Below, one piece after another: positions 12,792-22,668 of a stretch of DNA of 64,000 nt. Origin of the DNA: Providencia huaxiensis. Its GTDB lineage: Bacteria > Pseudomonadota > Gammaproteobacteria > Enterobacterales > Enterobacteriaceae. The DNA is taken from NCBI RefSeq assembly GCF_002843235.3, contig NZ_CP031123.2, positions 1,240,001 through 1,304,000 on the forward strand. The letters run 5' to 3'. A program made the position numbers and the translations under genes. How positions within the stretch are numbered: position 1 is the first letter of the stretch; the number at the start of each line of letters is the position of its first letter. The notes under the pieces are model-generated. The model was not told the origin of the DNA and made no database searches. It was given only the letters and a program-made list of their open reading frames with translations.

Positions 12792-14130
12792 TTTTCACTC
12801 GGTTTAGATGGTAATTGGTGTGCCAATCATTCAGTTGTTCTATCGTTGCTGTATTTAAAATAACTTGTGGGCGAGCTTGTTCAACTAACGTTACGGCATC
12901 TTCTATGTTTTTAGCATCGCCATGATGTACCAACCATGCAACAGCAACAGTCGCACTTCGTGAATAACCTAATTTGCAATGAATGTATACCGGACCCTGT
13001 TTTATCAGTTCATCCATAGTATGGACTGACTTTTCGATATCTTCCGCGCTTAGTGGTAACAAATCAATTTGCGGTTGGCTACAATATTTCAGTCCTTTGC
13101 TGTAAAAATTGCGAGGCCATTCGCAAGTCATATCTAAAACAGCTTGAGCTTGCAAAGCGTATAGTGGGCGGCCTCCCAAAACGATATGTTGATTAACAAT
13201 ACTGGGTTGTGCGCAGTGCTTAGCGAAGTAATGATAGGTTCCCCAAGCAATGAGCCGGTACGGTAGTAATAAAATAGCAGCAGAAGGGGAAATATTTCCT
13301 TCAGGTGTTTTTTGAAAGACGCTGGCGCCTGCCCCTAAATAGCCGAGGGTAATAAAAAAGAGGGCGATAGCGGGCCATAATAGTACCCAAGCAAATCCTT
13401 GGAAGATAAAAGCAAGAATAAAACAAGCAAGAGAACCTATTCCATAGTTTTTGCTCATTTTAAAACTGCGAGGGGACCCCGTGTAGTGCCATTGCCAACG
13501 AGTTTGTATAGGAAGCAAATAGCTAATTAATAGGCCAACTGCAAATCCAGTAACGACATCAATAAAATGGTGCTGCCATGTGGTCAACACTGAAATTAAA
13601 ATTAAAATAGACCAGCTATGAAGTAACCAGCGCCACTTTATTGGAGTATGGGCTCGAAAACGTAACCAGAGGATCCACAATAAAATAATATGTAATGAAG
13701 GGGCTTGGTTAAAAGGGAGGTCAAATAGTTCTAGGCTGTTAAACATCCAGCCAAATAGCCCATCAGTGGTTGGCCGAGGGAAACTAAACTTAAGTGGAAA
13801 TAGCAAAAAACCAATACAGGCAACAAGAGAAGCTGTGATAAGCCGTAGGCCATGGATGGTTTGTTCTTTACGGGTCGTACAAATAAATAATGATAACCCA
13901 TAGAATATGTCAATACTCCAATAGGGAATGATAGTCCAAGGAAGAAATGGAATATGTGTTTCCCAAGAAAAAACGACAGACGGAACCCGGTGTAACGTTG
14001 CAGTATACGTATTAACTTGGCCATAAGTTAAGAAGAAAAAAGGGGCTAAAAAAACTAACCATAGCAAACCAGACAATATTATTTTGTGTCGAGGTATAGT
14101 CTCTTGAGGCTCGCGGGTTGTAATCATCAT
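12772..14130 (-). CDS. ynbD: YnbD-like PAP2/dual-specificity phosphatase
   Basis: 452 residues. The N-terminal two thirds are membrane-spanning and contain a PAP2-like segment (QAPSLHIILLWILWLRF). The C-terminal part is a cytoplasmic dual-specificity phosphatase with the Cys-X5-Arg signature HCKLGYSRS (Cys about 385, Arg about 391). This two-domain layout is that of E. coli YnbD. With ynbA and ynbC it suggests turnover of a phospholipid or lipid-linked alcohol, but no substrate is established. Confidence 0.85.
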   Translation of the reverse strand: MMITTREPQETIPRHKIILSGLLWLVFLAPFFFLTYGQVNTYTATLHRVPSVVFSWETHIPFLPWTIIPYWSIDIFYGLSLFICTTRKEQTIHGLRLITASLVACIGFLLFPLKFSFPRPTTDGLFGWMFNSLELFDLPFNQAPSLHIILLWILWLRFRAHTPIKWRWLLHSWSILILISVLTTWQHHFIDVVTGFAVGLLISYLLPIQTRWQWHYTGSPRSFKMSKNYGIGSLACFILAFIFQGFAWVLLWPAIALFFITLGYLGAGASVFQKTPEGNISPSAAILLLPYRLIAWGTYHYFAKHCAQPSIVNQHIVLGGRPLYALQAQAVLDMTCEWPRNFYSKGLKYCSQPQIDLLPLSAEDIEKSVHTMDELIKQGPVYIHCKLGYSRSATVAVAWLVHHGDAKNIEDAVTLVEQARPQVILNTATIEQLNDWHTNYHLNRVKNEYIDE

Positions 14131-14310
14131 CCTTTATTCTATTCCTTTAAATAGCAACAAACTGGTGGTGATATCAAAAAAATAACTGGAAAAACAGAGA
14201 GTATTAAGCAGCATAGGTGCTTTACTCGCAATAAACAACGGGTATTAGCGATGGTTAAAATTAGTGATTGATGGCAATGGTTCACCATCAATCATTAACA
14301 ACTAATTATT

Positions 14311-14378
14311 TACTGCCAATCATTCACTGCCAATCATTCACTGCCAATCATTCACTGCTAATCATTCGTTGCTAATTA
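14311..14378. repeat. 14-bp tandem repeat, four full units plus a degenerate one
   Basis: Units of CACTGCCAATCATT run at 14311-14324, 14325-14338, 14339-14352 and 14353-14366 with one change each in the first and fourth, then a degenerate fifth unit. The array lies in the 266-bp gap between ynbD and ynbC, 18 bp beyond the ynbC stop. Otherwise the gap holds no gene. Confidence 0.85.
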
Positions 14379-14396
14379 CATAGTATGTTGAATGCA

Positions 14397-16163
14397 TTAA
14401 CGTCGTCTGGCTATAGATACGCTGAATATCCCCCAGTTATCAATAGATTGATTCAATTTTTCAAAGCCCGCGTCTTCAACTAAGCTATCCATTTCACCTT
14501 GGCTGCGGCAACGCATAACCCATGCTTGACCACCTTGGTGGCTTGGTAGTACACGGGCAATCATCTCAACTTGGGGGTGCCATGGTTGGCAGGTATAAAT
14601 TAATAGCCCACCAGATGGAATTGCCCGAGAAAGCCCATTTAATGACGCCTTTATCATTTCATTACTGGGGAACAGTTCATATAAGCCACTAACGATACCA
14701 ATAGTTGGTGATGGTGAAACGGCAGCTAAATCATCAGCGTCAAAAGCATTGCCTTCAGTGAATTGAATTTTGTCTTCAAGGTAACGCTGTTTGATGTGTA
14801 GGCGGCCTTGTTCAACGTTGACAGGGCTATAGTCTCTTAGTAGGACAGATTCGACTTTGCCATAGTCATTGATTGCGTCAAAAATGTAACGGCCTTGGCC
14901 TGCGGCAATATCCATAATTCGCACAGGTGTCCCTTTATCAGTGAGGTCACGAATAGCCTGTCGAATGATATTTTCAATGTTAACTTTACGTTGGCGTATT
15001 CCTTGCCAGCCGATACTGTTGAGATACTGTCTATCAATAACACGGCCAAATAAGCCTTTACCCTGGGCTTTATCGCGGTATACGTAATCAAGGGTTGAGC
15101 CTGAATCAAACCCTTTGTCATAACCAATACGAATACCTTCAGAAGCTTTGCCTAGTGTACTCATTGATTTGCTCATAATTTTATAAGCAAGATTTTTAGG
15201 GCACCATTTAGGCAATGGAGTCATGAGTGAACGATATTTTTCAGCGCTGGCACTCCATATATCTTCATATTGATAATTATGTTGGTAGCGCGGTAAGGCG
15301 AATAATTTGTCGATAAAATCACGGATTTTCTCTAGCGGGATATGACGATCTTTTTCTCCTAAAGTGTCGTGATAAAAACCGGGTAATATATGTTTTTCTT
15401 TTATTGGGGTATTTAATTTATCAAAAAATTGATGTTGAGGCCGATGGTGAACAACGTGGTCGCTACCTGAAATAAATAGTTGGGTGGGCAAAGTAATTGC
15501 GCCCGCATCAGCAACGATGCGATCAGCCGTTTTATACAGTTCAAGTAAAATATTGACGGCAATAGGGCGAGTAATCAATGGGTCGCGATTAAACGAATCA
15601 ATGCGTTGTTCATCATGAGTGAGATACTTGGCTTTGACATACGAATTTACATAGAACAAGCCGCGCGTTTTTTGCATTAAAGCAAGCCCTGTTCGGGCAA
15701 ATGGGACGTACAATTTAACTTTAAATGCAGGGGAGGCGAGTACCATCCCTCGAATTTTTGGGGCGTAGTCATGAACCCAAGCGGAGACAAGAACGGCACC
15801 AACACTTTGCCCGATAACAATGATATTTTCTAACGGAATAGTATATTCAGTGGAAATGTAACGCACAAACTCATCGACATCATTGATGGATGTGCTGAGT
15901 GAAGGGCTATAACCTCGAGGGCCATCATTTCTGCCATGTCCACGGGCATCCCATGCAAACATAGCATAGTCAGGTAGATTAAGTTCATCGACTAAATGGG
16001 CGACACGGCCGGAATGTTCGTGGCCACGATGAAATAAAATAACCGCTTTGTTGGTCGAAACCTCTGCTGGCCAATGTCGATAAAAAAGAGAAGTATGGTC
16101 ACTGGTGGTAAATTGGGACTCAATAACGGGACGTTGCGTCAGATAATCTGTTTGAACGTTCAT
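14397..16163 (-). CDS. ynbC: YnbC-like alpha/beta hydrolase-methyltransferase fusion
   Basis: 588 residues in two parts. Residues about 1-290 are a lysophospholipase-type hydrolase with the nucleophile elbow GQSVG (near 118) and the conserved LFHRGHEHSGR. Residues about 380-588 are a class I SAM methyltransferase (DIAAGQGRYIFDAI near 415). The fusion and length match E. coli YnbC. Start: ATG behind AAGGAAG. Its start is 9 bp from the ynbA stop, with no room for the ynbB gene found between them in E. coli. Confidence 0.88.
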   Translation of the reverse strand: MNVQTDYLTQRPVIESQFTTSDHTSLFYRHWPAEVSTNKAVILFHRGHEHSGRVAHLVDELNLPDYAMFAWDARGHGRNDGPRGYSPSLSTSINDVDEFVRYISTEYTIPLENIIVIGQSVGAVLVSAWVHDYAPKIRGMVLASPAFKVKLYVPFARTGLALMQKTRGLFYVNSYVKAKYLTHDEQRIDSFNRDPLITRPIAVNILLELYKTADRIVADAGAITLPTQLFISGSDHVVHHRPQHQFFDKLNTPIKEKHILPGFYHDTLGEKDRHIPLEKIRDFIDKLFALPRYQHNYQYEDIWSASAEKYRSLMTPLPKWCPKNLAYKIMSKSMSTLGKASEGIRIGYDKGFDSGSTLDYVYRDKAQGKGLFGRVIDRQYLNSIGWQGIRQRKVNIENIIRQAIRDLTDKGTPVRIMDIAAGQGRYIFDAINDYGKVESVLLRDYSPVNVEQGRLHIKQRYLEDKIQFTEGNAFDADDLAAVSPSPTIGIVSGLYELFPSNEMIKASLNGLSRAIPSGGLLIYTCQPWHPQVEMIARVLPSHQGGQAWVMRCRSQGEMDSLVEDAGFEKLNQSIDNWGIFSVSIARRR

Positions 16164-16172
16164 AATTCTTCC

Positions 16173-16796
16173 TTAATTATTATTCTCATGTGTAGATAAT
16201 TCACAAAGAGCACGGCGAATACGGTTATAGCAAGTATAAAACAGCAACAAAGTTAAAAAGATAAACAGATAACTTACCCAACTAGACAATATGAGCTGTG
16301 GAAAAATGCTAATGAGAAGCCCTAACGCACCGAAAAAAAATGCACGATCACTTTTACCTATTGGGCCATCATAGCGGCGAGACGCACCAATAGCTTGAGC
16401 GATAACACCAATAAATTCAGTCAGTAGCGTAAGAAATAGAATGAATAAAATAAGCCAAAATACTTGAGGGAAAATAACCGCAAATGGCAAGTACAGAGCA
16501 ATATCTGAAATGACATCACCGAGCTCATTCAATATTGCACCAAGGTGGCTTTTTTGGTTGTGCTCCCTAGCTAACATGCCATCAATCGCATTGAGTGCCA
16601 TACGAATAAACAGAACGAAAGGTAATAAAATAAACAGGTGTGGATTTGGAATGAAAAGTAATAGCATTCCGCTGATAACGGATAGAAGTAAAGCCGCCAA
16701 AGTGACTTGGTTGGCGGTAACACCCGCACTAAATAGCTTATGAACAATTGGACGAAGAAGATCTTGAAATTTAGGTTTCAGATCGTAAATGGTCAT
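16173..16796 (-). CDS. ynbA: YnbA-like CDP-alcohol phosphatidyltransferase family protein
   Basis: 207 residues with about six membrane helices and a CDP-alcohol phosphotransferase signature at about residues 70-95. It reads NAIDGMLAR-x8-GAILNELGD, so two of the four usual Asp residues (D1 and D3) are Asn while D2 and D4 remain. The family normally moves a phosphoalcohol from a CDP-linked donor; whether this variant does so is unclear. The ATG at 16796 follows AAGGA; longer starts (16814, 16835) lack good ribosome sites. It is first of the minus-strand ynb cluster. Confidence 0.82.
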   Translation of the reverse strand: MTIYDLKPKFQDLLRPIVHKLFSAGVTANQVTLAALLLSVISGMLLLFIPNPHLFILLPFVLFIRMALNAIDGMLAREHNQKSHLGAILNELGDVISDIALYLPFAVIFPQVFWLILFILFLTLLTEFIGVIAQAIGASRRYDGPIGKSDRAFFFGALGLLISIFPQLILSSWVSYLFIFLTLLLFYTCYNRIRRALCELSTHENNN

Positions 16797-17039
16797 TGAG
16801 TATTCCTTTCCCATCACTGCACTATGACGCAGCATTGGGATATATCAATACGCGATTGATTGATTTCTGCAATAAGAGCTATCTCAAGTTAGGAGATAAC
16901 CAAAGGAAGCTATCCTATAATTTTAACGATAAGATTACGGCAATTATTTGAATAATCGAATAAAAAATATTTAGTGGCAGTGAAATAGAAGGGACTTATC
17001 AAAATTAAGGAAAAACAGATTAACCGATATGATACCCGA

Positions 17040-17843
17040 TCACGCCAATACTTTTTGTTTATCGATTCGTGAACGCATTCGTTTGAATTGGCTAGGTGTC
17101 ATTGTGGTCATTTCTTTGAATTTTCGACAAAAAGCGCTGTGATCAGCATATGCACATTTACTGGAAATTTCAGTAATTGAAAAATCATCTTCGAGCAGTT
17201 CAATAGCATGTTCCAGACGCATCTTTTGAATATATTGTTGGGGGGTTATCAAAAAAATCGCTTTAAACTGGCGGTTTAATTGAGAAAGCGAGAGGCCAGA
17301 TATTTCAGCAAGAGTTGTCATTTTTATCGCAATATCAAAATGTTCACTAATATAGCGCTCAACACGGCTAAGCTGGTTATTCAGTTTAGGGCTGACCGAT
17401 TTGACATCTTGTAAATCCACTGAAATTCCTGCAACCCCAATAACTTGGTTACGTGTATTAAAAATAGGAACCTTAGTTGTTAAACACCATCCCAACAAGC
17501 CTGCTTTATACAGGTGCAGTTCAAGCTTATTAATGACGCTAATTTTCTTTTCCATCACTAAATAATCTTGAGAACTATAGCTTTGGCCGAGTTCCGAATG
17601 AAAAATATCCTCAGCACCTTTACCTACTAAATGGTTAACACTATCGATTTTACAGCGGGTGGCTAAATTATCATTGGCCAAAACATACTTTGCATTATGG
17701 TCTTTCACAAAAAAAGTCACATTCGGCAAGGTATTAATGAGTGGCATAATCAAACCTAAATGGTTTAATAAAATATCAATATTATCAACGGGAAATAGCA
17801 TGTTTTCCTGACTAATCAACAGCAATTTATTTAGATTGATCAT
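17040..17843 (-). CDS. PAS-AraC family regulator of the hydroxyproline operon
   Basis: 267 residues: an N-terminal PAS-like sensor (about 35-150, including FFVKDHNAKYVLAND and GVAGISVDLQDVK) and a C-terminal AraC two-HTH DNA-binding domain (about 165-260, with LAEISGLSLSQLNRQFK and CAYADHSAFCRKFKEMTTMTPSQF). It is divergent from the epimerase gene, so it very likely controls that operon, presumably as an activator responding to a pathway compound. A GGAG box precedes the ATG. Confidence 0.88.
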   Translation of the reverse strand: MINLNKLLLISQENMLFPVDNIDILLNHLGLIMPLINTLPNVTFFVKDHNAKYVLANDNLATRCKIDSVNHLVGKGAEDIFHSELGQSYSSQDYLVMEKKISVINKLELHLYKAGLLGWCLTTKVPIFNTRNQVIGVAGISVDLQDVKSVSPKLNNQLSRVERYISEHFDIAIKMTTLAEISGLSLSQLNRQFKAIFLITPQQYIQKMRLEHAIELLEDDFSITEISSKCAYADHSAFCRKFKEMTTMTPSQFKRMRSRIDKQKVLA

Positions 17844-17996
17844 GCCGCGCTCCGAAATATTAAATTAATTTTATTAATTCTGTTAAATATTTTTAGATTG
17901 TGCTGAAAACCGCATAAGTTTGTTAGAAAGATATCAAGAGTTGTTAACAAAAATCAAGCATTCTATTAACAATGATAATAGATAGGATGCTAACCA
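17844..17996. promoter_or_regulatory. Divergent control region of the hydroxyproline locus
   Basis: 153 bp between the AraC-type regulator and the epimerase. It contains a perfect palindrome TTGTTAACAA at 17941-17950 and a nearby related half (ATTAACAATGATAATAG, from about 17964). These are candidate activator sites; I could not assign a confident -35/-10 pair. Confidence 0.4.
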
Positions 17997-18947
17997 ATGC
18001 AATCTCAATATACCAAAATTGAAGTTATCGACTCTCATACCGCAGGTGAACCAACTCGGCTTGTTATTGATGGATTTCCCGATTTAGGGCAACAAAGCGT
18101 GGCCGTTCGCTTAGATATTTTGCGTAATAGTCATGATATCTGGCGTCGTACAACGATTTTAGAACCTAGAGGTAATGACATTCTAGTGGGAGCCCTATTG
18201 TGTAAACCACAAAACCCAGCGGCAACAGCAGGCGTGATTTTTTTTAACAATCAAGGTTACTTGGGAATGTGTGGTCACGGCACTATCGGTTTAGTGGCCT
18301 CGTTGCACTTTCTGGGGCATATCACTTATGGCAACCATCTTATCGAGACGCCAGTTGGAGATGTAACAGCACAATTACATCAAGATGGTAGCGTGAGTAT
18401 TCAGAATGTGTATTCGTATCGCTATCGCAAAGCGGTACGAGTTGATGTCCCAGATCTCGGCACGGTTATTGGGGATATCGCTTGGGGTGGAAATTGGTTT
18501 TTTCTTGTTGAACAGTCGCCAGTTGCCATTGATTTCCAAAACATTAAATTACTGACAGAAGTCAGTTTAAAAATCAAGCAAGCCTTAGTTGACCAAAGTA
18601 TCTACGGTAAAGATGGCCAAGAAATTGACCATATCGAATTATTCGGTTCACACCCCAATGCCAATAGCCAAAGTTTTGTGTTATGCCCAGGTGGCGCATA
18701 TGACCGCTCGCCTTGCGGAACAGGGACTAGCGCTAAACTCGCCTGCTTAGCTGCAGATAAAAAGCTGGCGGCAGGGGAAATCTGGCATCAAGCCAGCGTC
18801 ATTGGCAGCCAATTTCAGGCTAGTTTTCAACAGGCTGATGAAAACGGCATTATTCCGACTATTCGCGGGCATGCCTATATCAGCGGAAAAAATACCTTAT
18901 TGATAGATGAACAAGATCCATTTCGTTTTGGGATCTCGGTGGCATAG
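17997..18947 (+). CDS. 4-hydroxyproline 2-epimerase (proline racemase family)
   Basis: 316 residues of the proline racemase family. Both catalytic cysteines are present: Cys92 in MCGHGTIG and Cys240 in [10 protein letters not shown]. This fits an epimerase rather than the Thr-containing trans-3-hydroxyproline dehydratase branch. It would convert trans-4-hydroxy-L-proline to cis-4-hydroxy-D-proline, and its oxidase, deaminase and dehydrogenase partners lie directly downstream. Cytosolic. An AGGA box precedes the ATG. Confidence 0.9.
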   Translation: MQSQYTKIEVIDSHTAGEPTRLVIDGFPDLGQQSVAVRLDILRNSHDIWRRTTILEPRGNDILVGALLCKPQNPAATAGVIFFNNQGYLGMCGHGTIGLVASLHFLGHITYGNHLIETPVGDVTAQLHQDGSVSIQNVYSYRYRKAVRVDVPDLGTVIGDIAWGGNWFFLVEQSPVAIDFQNIKLLTEVSLKIKQALVDQSIYGKDGQEIDHIELFGSHPNANSQSFVLCPGGAYDRSPCGTGTSAKLACLAADKKLAAGEIWHQASVIGSQFQASFQQADENGIIPTIRGHAYISGKNTLLIDEQDPFRFGISVA

Positions 18948-18956
18948 GGGTATGAA

Positions 18957-20204
18957 ATGGAACGTAAATATCCAGTGATCGTGGTGGGTGGTGGCATTAT
19001 TGGTTTGAGTATCGCACTGACAGTGCAAGCGAATGGCTCACAAGTGTTGCTGCTTGATAAACAGGAAATTGGCCAAGGTGCCTCATTTGGCAACGCAGGG
19101 CATATTGCGACAGAACAGGTTTTCCCGATTGCTGATCCGAGTGTTTTAACATCAATTCCAAAAATGCTCCTTGACCCATTGGGCCCTCTGCGTCTGGATT
19201 GGCGTTACTTATTACCGTTAACACCTTGGTTAATCAAGCTGTTAGGTAACATGCGCCATAAGCCCTTTACCCATATCCATCATACATTGATGACATTAAA
19301 CAGTGCCGCTTTCGATTCATGGCAAGTATTTATTCAGAAATGGCAATTAAGTGATCTTGTCAAAATGAAGGGTTCACTGTTGGTGGCTGAGAAAAAAGAA
19401 ACGCTCGATAAGTTAAGCCAGCACAGTGAGTACTTGCAACGTGTTGGTATAGCTAATCAATTGATTGATCAAGATGCGCTACTAACACGCGAACCTGCTT
19501 TATCCGAAAGGCAAATCGGGGGTATTTTTTATCCAGATACCGGCCATGTTGTGGATTTATGTGCATTACACCAAAAGCTGACTGAGGCGTTTTTACACGC
19601 GGGTGGACAAGTATTAACCCACTGTGAAGTAACAGAAATTACATCGACGTCGAATCAACAAGCGGTATTGACAACGACCCAAGGCCAGTTCACAGGCCAA
19701 AAAATTGTTATTGCAGGCGGCGCATTTTCCAAATCACTAGTGAGAATGGTTAGTCGCATCAATGTGCCGTTAGAAACTGAGCGCGGTTATCATTTGATGT
19801 TGCCCCATGAATTGGGACGATTATCAATACCCGTATCAAGTATGGATAGACGTTTTATTATGACGCCAATGTCTCAAGGGTTACGCCTCGCGGGAACCGT
19901 GGAGTATGCGGGGCTAAAGCGTCCAGCCAATATGCAACGCGCTCAACATTTTCTACCGTTAGCGCAGCCGATGCTGAAAACGCCATTGAACAGCCAACAA
20001 TCTACACCGTGGATGGGATTTCGCCCATCAACGTCTGACTCTTTGCCGGTGATCGACCATAAAGGCCCTTATATTTTTGCTTTTGGTCACCAACACTTAG
20101 GGCTAACCCAAGCAGCGATCACCGCAGATATCGTTAATAGTTTTATTCATCAGCAACCGACAAGTATCGATTGCATCCCTTTTTCCATTGAGCGATTTCT
20201 TTAA
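18957..20204 (+). CDS. FAD-dependent D-amino-acid (cis-4-hydroxy-D-proline) oxidase/dehydrogenase
   Basis: 415 residues of the DAO/DadA family. The N-terminal FAD-binding motif is VVGGGIIGLS (about 8-17), and the C-terminal FAD contact is HQHLGLTQAA. Operon context points to oxidation of cis-4-hydroxy-D-proline to pyrroline-4-hydroxy-2-carboxylate, feeding electrons to the respiratory chain or oxygen. It lies 9 bp after the epimerase and 17 bp before the deaminase. The substrate is inferred from neighbours. Confidence 0.87.
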   Translation: MERKYPVIVVGGGIIGLSIALTVQANGSQVLLLDKQEIGQGASFGNAGHIATEQVFPIADPSVLTSIPKMLLDPLGPLRLDWRYLLPLTPWLIKLLGNMRHKPFTHIHHTLMTLNSAAFDSWQVFIQKWQLSDLVKMKGSLLVAEKKETLDKLSQHSEYLQRVGIANQLIDQDALLTREPALSERQIGGIFYPDTGHVVDLCALHQKLTEAFLHAGGQVLTHCEVTEITSTSNQQAVLTTTQGQFTGQKIVIAGGAFSKSLVRMVSRINVPLETERGYHLMLPHELGRLSIPVSSMDRRFIMTPMSQGLRLAGTVEYAGLKRPANMQRAQHFLPLAQPMLKTPLNSQQSTPWMGFRPSTSDSLPVIDHKGPYIFAFGHQHLGLTQAAITADIVNSFIHQQPTSIDCIPFSIERFL

Positions 20205-20221
20205 TATTGAGGAGAATTCAA

Positions 20222-21088
20222 ATGAATTTCCATGGCATTCTTGTTCCTTTAGTCACGCCATTTCATGATGATTTAACATTAAATATCAGTGCGCTTGCAG
20301 AGTTAACTGAAAAACTTATTGAGCGCGGAGTTACCGGTTTAGTGGTATGCGGGACCACGGGAGAGTATTACGCATTAAATGAAGATGAACGTAAAACCGT
20401 GCTGTCTACGGTTTGTAAAATTGCAAAAGGGCGAGTGACACTAATTGCGGGTATTAACGACTTATCAACTGAAGGTGCCATTGCACGAGCGAAACAAGCT
20501 CAAGAACTGGGCTATGAAGGATTAATGTTATCGCCACCTCCGTACAGTTTACCGGATCAGCAAGGGGTGTACGCCCACTATGAAAAAGTCGCAAAATCAA
20601 CACCATTACCCATTATTATGTACAACTTCCCAGCTCGGATCGGTATTGAAATTGACATTGAAACGGTTATCAAGCTAGCTGAAATTGACAATATTGTCGC
20701 TATCAAAGAAAGCAGTGGAAGCTTTAGCCGAGCACTGCATCTATTACAAACACCATTCAAAAATTTTGAGGTCATTTGTGGTTGTGATGACCAACCAGTA
20801 GATTTCTTCTTTTGGGGTTCAAAAAGTTGGATAGCAGGAGCTGGGAATGTATTCCCAGCAGAGCAAGTTGCTATTTTTAATGCGGCGCAAGCGGGTGACT
20901 GGCAACTCGCTAAGCAGATTATGAATGAAATTTATCCTGCAATTTACTCAATGGAATCAGGAAACTATAACCAAAAAGCCAAAGCGGGTTGCTTGAATGG
21001 CACATTCAATGTAGGCCCGGTCCGTTTGCCTCTGTCAAATATAGCGTCTCAAGAACGCGATGAATTCATTAAATTGATTAAACGCTAG
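20222..21088 (+). CDS. DapA-family 1-pyrroline-4-hydroxy-2-carboxylate deaminase
   Basis: 288 residues of the dihydrodipicolinate synthase/N-acetylneuraminate lyase family. GTTGEYYAL lies near residue 48, MYNFPARIG supplies the catalytic Tyr (about 133), and AIKESSG supplies the Schiff-base Lys (about 162). In this operon it should deaminate the oxidase product to 2,5-dioxovalerate. The ATG at 20222 has a strong GAGGAG box; a TTG 15 bases earlier is not favoured. Confidence 0.87.
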   Translation: MNFHGILVPLVTPFHDDLTLNISALAELTEKLIERGVTGLVVCGTTGEYYALNEDERKTVLSTVCKIAKGRVTLIAGINDLSTEGAIARAKQAQELGYEGLMLSPPPYSLPDQQGVYAHYEKVAKSTPLPIIMYNFPARIGIEIDIETVIKLAEIDNIVAIKESSGSFSRALHLLQTPFKNFEVICGCDDQPVDFFFWGSKSWIAGAGNVFPAEQVAIFNAAQAGDWQLAKQIMNEIYPAIYSMESGNYNQKAKAGCLNGTFNVGPVRLPLSNIASQERDEFIKLIKR

Positions 21089-21096
21089 GGGGAAAT

Positions 21097-22581
21097 ATGA
21101 CCATGACCCAACAGCAGGTATTTGAACGTGCAAAACAAGGAAAACTGTGGGCTGGCAATTTAATTGCGGGGCATGCAGAACAGCAAAATAAATTAGAAAA
21201 CCGTACCCCAATCGATAATAGCGTTATTGGTTTTATTGCTGACGGTGATGCGAACGATATTAATGTCGCTGTACAGGTAGCACGTGACACGTTCAATCAA
21301 GGTGAATGGCGCGGGTTATCACCTCAAGAACGTAAAGCTATCATGCTTAAGTGGGCTAGTCTCATTGAACTGCACAGTGAAGAACTAGCGGCACTAGATT
21401 GTATAGATGCAGGTAAGCCTATCACTGAATGTTTAAATACTGATTTACCCGCAACCATTGAAACCTTTTATTGGTATGCCGAAGCGATTGACAAACTGTT
21501 TGGCAAAATTGCACCGACAAGTCATCAAGAATTGGGGCTGATAGTGCACGAGCCTATTGGCGTGGTTGGGGCGGTGTTACCGTGGAATTTTCCTGCTCAA
21601 ATGTTTGCATGGAAAGTGGCTCCCGCGCTTGCTGTAGGAAACTCGGTGATTGTGAAGCCTGCCGAATTAACCTCATTAAGTGCCTATCGTATGGTGGAAC
21701 TGGCCTATGAGGCAGGTGTCCCTCAAGGTGCATTAAGTTTAGTTTGTGGATTAGGTGAAAAAGTCGGGGAAGCCCTTGGTCGCCATCATGATGTTGATAT
21801 GGTGTCATTCACCGGTTCAACAGATGTGGGACGCTTATTTTTAAAATATTCCGCCGAAAGTAACTTAAAGGAAATTGTGCTCGAATGTGGCGGTAAAAGT
21901 CCTCAAGTAGTGTTTGAAGATGCAAACATTGACGCGGCAATTCCACATATTATGGCGGCTGCCTTTTGGAATATGAGTGAAAATTGCAGCTGCGGTTCTC
22001 GTTTAATTGTGCATGAAAGTATCAAAAAAACACTATTAGACAAGCTTGCTGTAGCGGTTAAAGAATGGAAAGTGGGTGACCCAAGGCAAGCGGATGTTTC
22101 AATTGGGCCAATGGTCGAACAGGCTCATTTTGAGAAAGTAAAATCCTTTTTAGATACCACGGTAAAAGAGGGAGGAAAATTAATTGCGGGTGGGAAAATC
22201 CATCATGAATTAGGTGCTGGGTGGTACATCGAGCCGACAATTTTTGATGAGGTCACACCTGACATGTCGCTATTTAAGCATGAAGTTTTTGGCCCTATCT
22301 TAGCCGTTACATCCTTTAAAACAGATGATGAAGCGGTCGCTTTTGCCAATGACACTCAATATGGTTTAGCGGCTTCATTTTATAGTCAAAACATTCACCG
22401 AGCCATGCAAATTGCACAGCGCATTAACGCAGGCACTGTTTCAGTCAATGGCTTTAGTGAAGGTAATATCACAACACCGTTTGGTGGCTTTCGTCAATCA
22501 GGTTTTGGCGGTAAAGATAACGGCTTAGAGGCATTTGAACAATATACTCAAACCAAGGTTATCTGGTTTATCCATCAGTAA
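21097..22581 (+). CDS. Aldehyde dehydrogenase (2,5-dioxovalerate dehydrogenase role)
   Basis: 494-residue NAD(P)-dependent aldehyde dehydrogenase: PWNFP (near 165), FTGSTDVGR (near 245), LECGGKSPQ (general-base Glu, near 265) and the cysteine region SENCSCGSRL (near 300). The last step of hydroxyproline breakdown would oxidise the semialdehyde to 2-oxoglutarate. The sequence alone resembles broad gamma-aminobutyraldehyde-type enzymes, so the substrate comes from context. GGGGGA precedes the ATG. Confidence 0.88.
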   Translation: MTMTQQQVFERAKQGKLWAGNLIAGHAEQQNKLENRTPIDNSVIGFIADGDANDINVAVQVARDTFNQGEWRGLSPQERKAIMLKWASLIELHSEELAALDCIDAGKPITECLNTDLPATIETFYWYAEAIDKLFGKIAPTSHQELGLIVHEPIGVVGAVLPWNFPAQMFAWKVAPALAVGNSVIVKPAELTSLSAYRMVELAYEAGVPQGALSLVCGLGEKVGEALGRHHDVDMVSFTGSTDVGRLFLKYSAESNLKEIVLECGGKSPQVVFEDANIDAAIPHIMAAAFWNMSENCSCGSRLIVHESIKKTLLDKLAVAVKEWKVGDPRQADVSIGPMVEQAHFEKVKSFLDTTVKEGGKLIAGGKIHHELGAGWYIEPTIFDEVTPDMSLFKHEVFGPILAVTSFKTDDEAVAFANDTQYGLAASFYSQNIHRAMQIAQRINAGTVSVNGFSEGNITTPFGGFRQSGFGGKDNGLEAFEQYTQTKVIWFIHQ

Positions 22582-22590
22582 AAACGTTGA

Positions 22591-22622
22591 CCTGAGTGCC
22601 CAAGTGGACTCAGGTTTTTTTT
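22591..22622 (+). terminator. Terminator after the hydroxyproline catabolic genes
   Basis: A stem CCTGAGT (22591-22597) with ACTCAGG (22608-22614), extended by CC/GG with one bulge, is followed by eight T. It would partly separate the enzymes from the symporter gene 47 bp downstream. Confidence 0.85.
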
Positions 22623-22668
22623 ACCCTGCAAATACAAATAAACAATTACAATAACGAAGGAGTACAAA

